Below, piece by piece: positions 56,413 to 64,000 of a DNA stretch of 64,000 nucleotides. The notes under the pieces were generated by a model, which did not search any database, was not told the origin of the DNA, and worked only from the letters and a program-made list of their open reading frames with translations. The number at the start of each line of letters is the position of its first letter. Within the stretch, counting starts at the first letter, position 1. Origin of the DNA: Dipteris shenzhenensis (Eukaryota > Polypodiophyta > Polypodiopsida > Gleicheniales); NCBI GenBank assembly GCA_047967505.1, contig CM106539.1; one strand, written 5' to 3'. A program made the translations under genes and the position numbers.

Positions 56413-58133
56413 TGGATCTTGATCGACTAAATAGTGAACGATTAAATTAATGGGACAATTCCAATTGTCATAACAATCAAACCCCTTAAGATCCCTTGGT
56501 CCTTATGTAGTCTAGAAATCACATAGCTTTCGGGTAGGGACTTCGACTATGCTTTCACTTCTTTGAATTACATTAAACTTGACGTGATTCAATAAAAAAA
56601 TATGTATAAGCTCTATGCAAATCTATACCTCAAAATGCAAAACATCCAAAGCTACATGGCTGAAACAGGGCACCTTGCACACAAGTGATGGTTTGGATGT
56701 TGATACACTATTGACTGTAGAGGCTCATGAAACAAGACAACCTCTGAGAGTCAAGACCCATAGACATATTTGTTTCTGAAAACCCTAAAAGTAGAAGTCT
56801 CCAAGCTTATGAAATGCATATACATATTTTGCTTCCAAAAACCCTAAAAGTAAAAGTCTCCAAGCATATGAAAGCCCCCCTTCTCTCTGAACCAAAACAA
56901 CTTGAAGCATGTCACGTCTTGATCATGCCCAGTTTCCATTGCTTATTTCAAAATTTCCTCCCTGCAAATGTCCAATCTCAATTATCACTTGATGAGCCTT
57001 TGTTCATATACGATTTTAACGTACCCCTTTTCTAGTTAACAATGTGCTTCAGAGACTATCTACAATTATCCAATATCAATCAACCTAGTGTGTCAATTGC
57101 ATACATATGTTCTAGCTACAAACCAAGTACCAATTGAAATGGACATGCTGATTCATCACAAGACAGCAAGTATGCAAGAAGTTACTATCCACAAGTAGTC
57201 AGTAGCCCCAATATGATAGTAGTTGCTTAGAGAGTGGCCTCTAACACAAAAATAGCTTCGACCTTCTAGCTTACGAATTCCATAGCTCTTAGTATCTAGC
57301 AAAAAAATCCCAACTAACCATCCCACTTGCGGTTGTCTTCTATGCTTGCAAATTGCTAAAATCCACAATTATGGTAGTTGCAACCTAGATCTAAATTTAC
57401 TCTCAAATTTGGCAAGCTCTTGCTCCAAAACTTGATGATAGTGAAGCTTCAAAGGTTTTTCTACATTCTCTATGAATCCTAGTTCAAGTCACTAGTACAA
57501 GATACTCATCAAGACATTGACATAACTACTCCAGTCCAAATGTGGATTTTCAACTCTTAAGCTAGATCCAAACCCAAAAGCCACGAAAGAGATTCAAAAT
57601 GCAAATGAACCATACAGAACTATACCCAACGCTCAAAAACCAATGATCTTGTCAAGTTTGAACCCACTTAAGGTCTAGGCTCGTGTATAGATTTAGCACT
57701 AGGTGTCACCCACATATCTAATCTTCACATAAACATATCCCCAAGTGTTGCCCATAATAATAACATCCACTAGATCTAGCACTAGGTGTTACCCTCATAT
57801 CTAATGCTAACAAGTCAAACTTGCCAACAAGCACTTCCACATTCTGCAGAATAACATCCATATATGTAAAAATATTGTACCATTATCAAAAAAGGAAGGT
57901 ATGAGATCATGCACATATCTATATAATTATACCATCCACACATCATATACCATTTACAAAGTGGTATCACATGAGTAAGAGGCAAAATTAGATACCTCTA
58001 ATTGTAGTTTTTCTTGATGCTTTGATTGGAGTTGGAAATCAAGCCCCTCTTGCTCCTAATTTTTTATGAAGCCTTCAAGTATTCTCCCTTGCACTTAATT
58101 GATGCCACTTGCTCTTTTTATGGCATGACCAAT
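56413..58133. other. intergenic, no gene seen
   Basis: AT-rich. A stretch near 56,765-56,800 (cttccaaaaaccctaaaag type) is repeated at 56,825-56,865. No coding region recognised. Confidence 0.4.
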
Positions 58134-58300
58134 GATAGTGGAAGTCATGAGATGGGGCACTCAAGTGGTCCTTATCCCCATTTCCATGCATTATGGACTC
58201 CTCTAGATATTTGTCATGATAGTGGAAGTCATGAGATGGGGAACTCAAGTGGTTCTTCTTCCCATTTCCATGCATTATGGACTCATCTAGAGATTTGTCT
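58134..58300 (+). repeat. two tandem 84-bp units
   Basis: The unit gatagtggaagtcatgagat to ttgtcatgat recurs directly at 58,218 with few changes. Confidence 0.9.
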
Positions 58301-58317
58301 TGCCCACATTGACACCC

Positions 58318-58590
58318 ATCGCTATTTCTTCCTGGGTGTTCTCAAGATCTTAAACTACAAATTAGAATTACTAAAATACAAGAGATCTCTATCCAAATGA
58401 AGATGTAAGTCCATACATACATATACAAATGAACATGTAAGTCCATACATACATATACAAGAAATCTCTATCGCTATTTCCTCCTGGGTATTCTCAAGAT
58501 CTTAAACTACAAATTAGAATTACTAAGTTACAAGAGATCTCTATCCAAATGAACATGTAAGTCCATACATACATATACATACCACACATG
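58318..58590 (+). repeat. direct duplication of about 150 bp
   Basis: The segment tcgctatttcttcctggg to catacatacatatac at 58,318 is repeated from 58,469. A shorter unit (gaacatgtaagtccatacat) lies between. Confidence 0.85.
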
Positions 58591-59515
58591 CACACCTTTG
58601 CGCATGCAATATGTGATGACTCAACATTCCATTCTACCCATAACCAATTCCAAACACACCATGAATGATCACGTGTAATTTATTGCATAATTGATGGGGG
58701 TCACATCCTCGCGCTCACATATATGTCCCAATTTCTACTCCAACCACAATGGATGCACATTAAATTCCCATCGAGAGATGGCATGATCTCTTTAAAGTGG
58801 GGATTTCTCTTTGAGGGTCCAAAACCTAAAAACCCCCTAACAATGGATGGAGTGATGGCAATACCTTGGGCTAACACAAAGATTGAATCCATCTATCAAA
58901 GTACAACATGATTCTTACCTCATATATTTTGGGATAGAAATAAGGTTTAGAAATTAGAACGTGATGAAAGAAATACCACATCCAAACACTAGTCTCCTAG
59001 AGTAGTGTTCCATGTTAGCTATGTCTCACCTTTGCTGTACCCTTCATGTCATTCCAAAGCTCATGGAAGGATTGACTCAAATGATTTCCTATCTACTCAA
59101 AAGAATTCCTCTCTACTCTTTCAAGACCTCCTCAGATGATTTCCTCTCTATTCTTTCCTCTATACTCAAATGATTTCCTCTCTACACTTTCCAAACCTCC
59201 TCAAACCCATGGAGAAGCTCTAGTTGTTGGTGTGCAAATCCTCTCTGCTTACTTGTCCTTGAAAATACATCTAGTCCCAATATGTATCCCTCTTAACATA
59301 GGCATGAACCTTAGTATTGTCCCCAAACTTGACATTGGAACATTTCTGTTTCATCTTTACAGTTAACATCATGTGTAGAATGTCTTAGTTCCTTCAAAGG
59401 AACAAGAGATGACAAATGTGAAAACACATGTCTTGTAGTCAACATCATGTCTAGAATCTCTTTTTTCCTTCAAAAGGACACGAGATGAAAAATGTTATCA
59501 AAACACATGCGCAAG
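58591..59515. other. intergenic, no gene seen
   Basis: No gene. Two near-repeats of a phrase around gtcaacatcatgtctagaat occur at about 59,360 and 59,440. Confidence 0.4.
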
Positions 59516-59519
59516 CGGA

Positions 59520-59697
59520 CACATGCACACACACACAAATTTTGATTAGTAAATGTATCTCACACACATAGACACTTATCTACACACACACACACACACA
59601 CACACTCTTATCTACACACACACACACACACATGCATGCACACATGCACGCATGCATGCATGCACACACGCATGCATGCACGCACGCACACACACAT
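59520..59697. repeat. (CA)n with alternating CATG/CACG units
   Basis: Long alternating purine-pyrimidine DNA, including catgcatgcatg and cgcacgcacac. Such sequence can adopt Z-DNA. Confidence 0.85.
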
Positions 59698-61129
59698 ATT
59701 CCTAACCTGATCAGCACACACATTCAGTTATGGAAGTAGGTGTTCAATACCTTATTTTTCTTATGAGTTTTTACTATTTTACCATGCTTTTGGTCTAGCA
59801 CCACATGCACTAACTTCATGATTTATGGGTGAATACCATGTCCTTGCAGGCATCTCTAACTTTATGTTTATAATCCTTGTGCACCAGGACAAGGCCTCTT
59901 TCCTAGATCTTGGAATCTAGTAGAACTATCTTTAGGAATTGTTAATTTTTTAACATGTGTAAAAATACACCCACCTAGGAGATCCTCTTTAGAGGATTGC
60001 ATGTACCTAGGGATAGTAGCATGGAGACAAAAAGATATAATGGCTGTCTGGACACTAGTATGTACTCCCTCGGTACCCCTATTGGCACTACTATTGGGGA
60101 AGCTAAATTCCAAATGGTACCCTAAAAGAACTAATATGGGATGTGGATAGGACCACCCCATAGTAATAGCATGTGTCCTTGAGGCATTTAATGATGGTAA
60201 GGAGTCCTACCCTTTGTACATTTCCTGACTTCAAGAAGGGGAACATAATGCCAAAATTTGCAATAGATACACTGTCCTATGATTACAACGAGCCCTCTGG
60301 TACCCCTTAGGATATTATAGTTTGGTAGCATGGTGCCAAAGGCACCTTTACTGTGTGACTGACCAGAAGTACTATGATTATAGTCCTCATGAGCCTTCCA
60401 TTGTTACCTACCTCTCTTGAGCATCTCGTCCAGTTGCTCCATTCTCGCTGCTTCCTCTCCCCTTGACTATGAGTTCATTGATACCCTTACCCTACTTCTC
60501 TCTTTGTTCGCGTTACTCACCCAACAAGCTCTCTCTTGCAAAACCCTTGTAAGCTTTCTCCTTTTTCGAGCCTTCACTTCCTCTTCCCCCTTACCTAGTT
60601 GAGGCTTTTTTGCCCACTACGCTCCTCTTGCTCTCGATGGCTATCCCCCCTTCTTCCCTCTATGCAAGAGTCTATTGTCTACTCTCGCCTCTTGCTCTAC
60701 CTCTCCTCACAAGCTTCCTCCATGCTTACAATCGTCTCCCTCTAACGTGAGAGGTCTCCTACTCTCTTTCCCTTGATGACTCCCTCTGGCTTGAGCGGCT
60801 CTTATGGTAGCCTTCTCCTTCTCGGACAGTTCGGTGATGCCACTCTTGAGGTTAGACTTTTGGCTGGAATAAATCTTCCATCGCTTTGTGCCATCGGTGG
60901 TCCTAACATGTAAACTGGTCATTCTTTTAGTTTGTGTTATTAGCATATAACTGTACACCTTTCTTTGAGTTGTTTTTTCTTTGATAATGTCATCGCTACT
61001 CCTTCGGTCTCTCAAGGTTCCATTATCATGGATCTACTACTACCATTAATTGACTGTTTTACTTAGTAGCGTCATGGCTATATTTTGCTTATTCCTTCTC
61101 ACCTCAACAAAGGTATCATCAAATTAAAT
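59698..61129. other. intergenic, C/T-rich in part
   Basis: 60,400-60,740 is pyrimidine-rich. A 102-codon - strand frame at 60,707-61,015 has no recognisable domain. It lies just before the LINE fragment and may be linked to it. Confidence 0.4.
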
Positions 61130-62033
61130 TTCAAGGATCTCCCTTAGGCAGTTTCGGGTCTCTTCACACAGTCTTCGTATCGAGAGTAGCCAAGCAGAGC
61201 GGTTACCCAGGGAGAGTATGCACACTGTGTGACATGGAGGAGATTGAGACAGAGGAGCACTTCATCTTCAAGTGTCTTGTTTACTAGTATGAGATCCGAG
61301 GGCATTTCTACTGCCTCTTCAAAGATAGTTATGGGATGTTGGCCCATGTCCTCTCTTACCCAAACCAGCGATGCTCGGTTGGTTTCATTCATGAGATGCT
61401 CAGACATCGCGATAGGATACTCTGAGCATGGAGACAGGAGTAGACTTCTCCCTTGACTGATACTCTCAAAGCTTTATCATCGAATTCTTTCAGCCAAATC
61501 ACATAGACCTCCACAAGGCAAGACCTTGACATGACCGTGACCTGAAGCCTATGACCCGACAGCTTAGACAGAGGGTTGACTCACAGATCATACTTGGGGA
61601 TATCCCCTCCTTGTTTAGGGTTGGGGAGCCTGACCGACGAGGGTCATAGTGGCCTTGGTTAGATGCAGGGCTACGACCAGGAGATGTACCAAGATTGCAC
61701 CCTTGAGGGGGCGACAGCGTTCTATTGCTGACCTCATGCCTTCACTTTTACAGCCTCATCCATCTTGATGTCTTGTTGTTGATGATGATGATGATGATGG
61801 CTATGATGATGCCGACGATGATGTTGAGATTGATATATATAGTCGGGATATGACTATGTTGTGCTTAGGACTTAGTACTGCCATTTTGCTTTTTTTTGCA
61901 TTCTGCATTGGTGTGGATGCTTGTTTAGTAGCTCCACTACTACAGCTCATTGTATCAGGTTTTTCACAGTCTCATAGACCCATCTTCCGAAGACTTTAAT
62001 AAACTTTCTTTCTTTCTTTCTTTCTTTCTATAT
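61130..62033 (+). pseudogene. LINE 3' end with zinc-finger tail and (CTTT)n end
   Basis: The + strand encodes RVCTLCDMEEIETEEHFIFK followed by CLVY and, after a stop, YEIRGHFYCLFKDS. This is the ORF2 C-terminal zinc motif, equivalent to CRFCDSQTVETEAHIALQ-C at 32,700. A 3' UTR of about 600 bp with a (GATGAT)n run (61,778-61,800) follows and ends in (CTTT)n at 62,005-62,029, typical of LINEs ending in simple repeats. RT and endonuclease are missing, as in a 5'-truncated copy. Confidence 0.7.
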
Positions 62034-62584
62034 TTTAAGGAGAAGAAACCTAGGTAATTTCACTATGATTCATGAGGATTTAGGTAAAAATTTGCATGCT
62101 AGGGAGAAGTCTTCCTATTTGTGAAAGAAGAATGTGTTTTGGTACAATGAACATACATTACACGAGGACAGTGTCAAGCTATTGCATCTCCAAAGCATTG
62201 GACCACCACAACTTCAAGGCATGGATTGCAACATGGTGGACTCAAGGACATTGCAATCATATAAGGACATTACAATTGTATAAGGAAAAGATTGCAAAGG
62301 ATGTGGGCATGGTCATGAAGGTCACATTTAGCTCCAAATGGGTAAGGTTGCCTTGGTTTATGCCTCTACATATTTGTGTTTTTTATTTTCAAAATATATT
62401 GATGCATAGAACAAAAACTAATTTATTTGACATCTTGATATAGGTAATGATCATTTGGAGGGTAGGGGTTTAGTATACTGGAAACTATTACAAATCAAAA
62501 TTCGAAACTCATTTCCAGACATAAACTAGTACTAGCTAGTGGTAGAGAAAACTTCAAATACATATGCCAAGCGACACTAGGGTT
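62034..62584. other. intergenic, no gene seen
   Basis: A 115-codon + strand frame (62,096-62,443) has no recognisable domain and unremarkable composition. Confidence 0.4.
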
Positions 62585-63290
62585 TGAGGTATTAAGTATC
62601 CATATATCATGCCTCCTTATGGGTCATAATATCTTTATTAGTATCCTTTCTAACATAGCCATAGTCATGTAGCATATATGCCTCTCATCCCATTTTCATG
62701 GGTCATTACAAGTTATATATAATGTTTATATTATAACCCTACGATCTCATAGCATTATGGCCGCCGTTTAATGGAAAGGTTTCTAGGATGAGATTGTTCA
62801 TGCACGTAACCTCTCACATCGTAACAAACCAACATTCATCCATGGTATTCCATGAAAATAGTGTGAAATTGAGACTTCTAGTATAATATGATGGTACTTC
62901 ATATGGCAACCTCTTCCTATGATCTTTATACAACATAATTCTACATAGAGGTACTTAGCCAAATGTCATTTTATCATTTTGCATGGAACTAAGGTTCGAA
63001 ATATCAATGATCCATATATCATGCCTTTTGAGGGTCATAATATCCATCATTATCCTTTCAAACATAGCCATAGCAAGGTAGCGTCTATGCCTATCATCCC
63101 ATTTTCATGGGTCATTATAAGCTATAACCTCTCACATCATGACATACAACCATCCATCCATGGTACTCCCACGAAAATACTATGAAAATGAGAGTATCAT
63201 ATTATGGTACTCCATATGGCAATCTCTTCCTATGATCTTTATACAACAAAATTTTACATTGAGGTACTTAGCCAAATGTCATTCCCAAAA
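62585..63290 (+). repeat. imperfect tandem duplication of about 300-400 bp
   Basis: 62,590-62,975 and 62,995-63,285 share blocks in the same order: tccatatatcatgcc, gtcataatatc, cccattttcatgggtcatta, cctctcacatc, cttcctatgatctttatac and gtacttagccaaatgtcatt. Confidence 0.85.
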
Positions 63291-64000
63291 GAATGAGCTA
63301 AATTTTGAAATTCATGATTATGTTATTATGGTAAATGCATGAACAAAATTATATACCATAAGGAATAATGATAATGGGTCCACTAGATGTAAGGCATCAA
63401 GTTCCACTCTATATACTATGATTCTCACAAGCAATAATCAAATAGCTATGAGAACAATCTTGTACATCACAACTCTATAGAGGCATGTTTCAACACAAAC
63501 TTGTTCAATGTAGTATGTCTTCAATTGTCAAAGAATTCCTTTTCACTTGCTTGCTATGAAAAAATTCCACCATGTTGGCCAAAGGGTCCAAAACAATATC
63601 TCCACAATAGTATCCTTCTCCCTTATGTACATGGATATGATGTATTTACATAGGTCAAATCCTGCCTAACACCCCCACAAGGTTTTCTATTGTCTTCCCT
63701 CTTTTGGATATAAATGACCTCATTGGGATTTACTCTACAATCACAAATAATAAGTGCGTTAAAGTCCTTTTACTACAAATACAATATAGAAGAATTCAAA
63801 ACAAACATGAGCTTCAAAATGTTTACGTGTAACATATATCTATTGCTAGAAATTTATGTCATCACCAAGGTCTTCTTGCCACACTTGGTCCTCATATACA
63901 TGACATGCCCAACCCCATGGAATTGTACACCTCTTGAACAAAGGTGATCCTCACCAAGCACTAGTCTACATTAACATAAATGTAAGATTTGATTTTTTTT
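63291..64000. other. intergenic, no gene seen
   Basis: AT-rich; no feature recognised up to the window edge. Confidence 0.4.

Overview
This is nuclear DNA of a land plant, most likely a fern or another seed-free vascular plant. That placement is an inference. It rests on spliceosomal GT-AG introns, initiator-Met tRNA primer sites on every LTR element whose primer site is visible, and many decayed pentatricopeptide-repeat (PPR) fragments of the MYAKCGSMEDA type. The window is mostly a graveyard of transposable elements. I find one intact host gene, a CCHC zinc-knuckle plus KH-domain RNA-binding protein in four coding exons (48,021-52,031, + strand).

Layout. 1-7,687: AT-rich sequence with one PPR fragment and microsatellites. 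7,688-13,226: a complete but dead Ty1/copia element with both LTRs, primer site, polypurine tract and an ATCAT target duplication. 14,571-20,140: two copies of an X-Y-Z repeat around a broken, Penelope-like reverse transcriptase on the - strand; the 1.3-kb Y block is inverted in one copy. 20,428-22,230: PPR remnants (- strand). 22,230-30,110: G-rich DNA, a tRNA-like SINE head, a LINE fragment, a Ty3 fragment, LTR-like repeats and a copia gag/protease fragment. 30,408-31,221: two adjacent small repeats, families C and A. 31,390-43,376: LINE material on the - strand, split by a nested chromodomain Ty3/gypsy element (34,369-41,116, target duplication ATTCT). 43,374-47,275: more A and C copies, a PPR fragment and a 559-bp tandem repeat. 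48,021-52,031: the host gene. The rest is intergenic DNA with tandem duplications, a 1.1-kb foldback element and a LINE 3' end.

The most interesting signal is in repeat families A and C. Both carry the conserved strands of a hammerhead ribozyme (CTGATGA, GAAA and a UH cleavage site) with stems I and III joined to the core exactly as the fold requires. The three strands, however, run in the order substrate, then GAAA strand, then CTGATGA strand. No circular permutation of the normal hammerhead gives that order, so the fold must be pseudoknotted. Stem II is clear in family C and weak in family A. Family A is a 384-bp SINE-like retroelement with a 12-bp target duplication. Two roughly 60-bp fragments of its 3' end are flanked by 16-bp and 13-bp duplications, so the family has been retrotransposed. 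The nearby Penelope-like reverse transcriptase may be relevant, because Penelope elements elsewhere are known to carry hammerheads.
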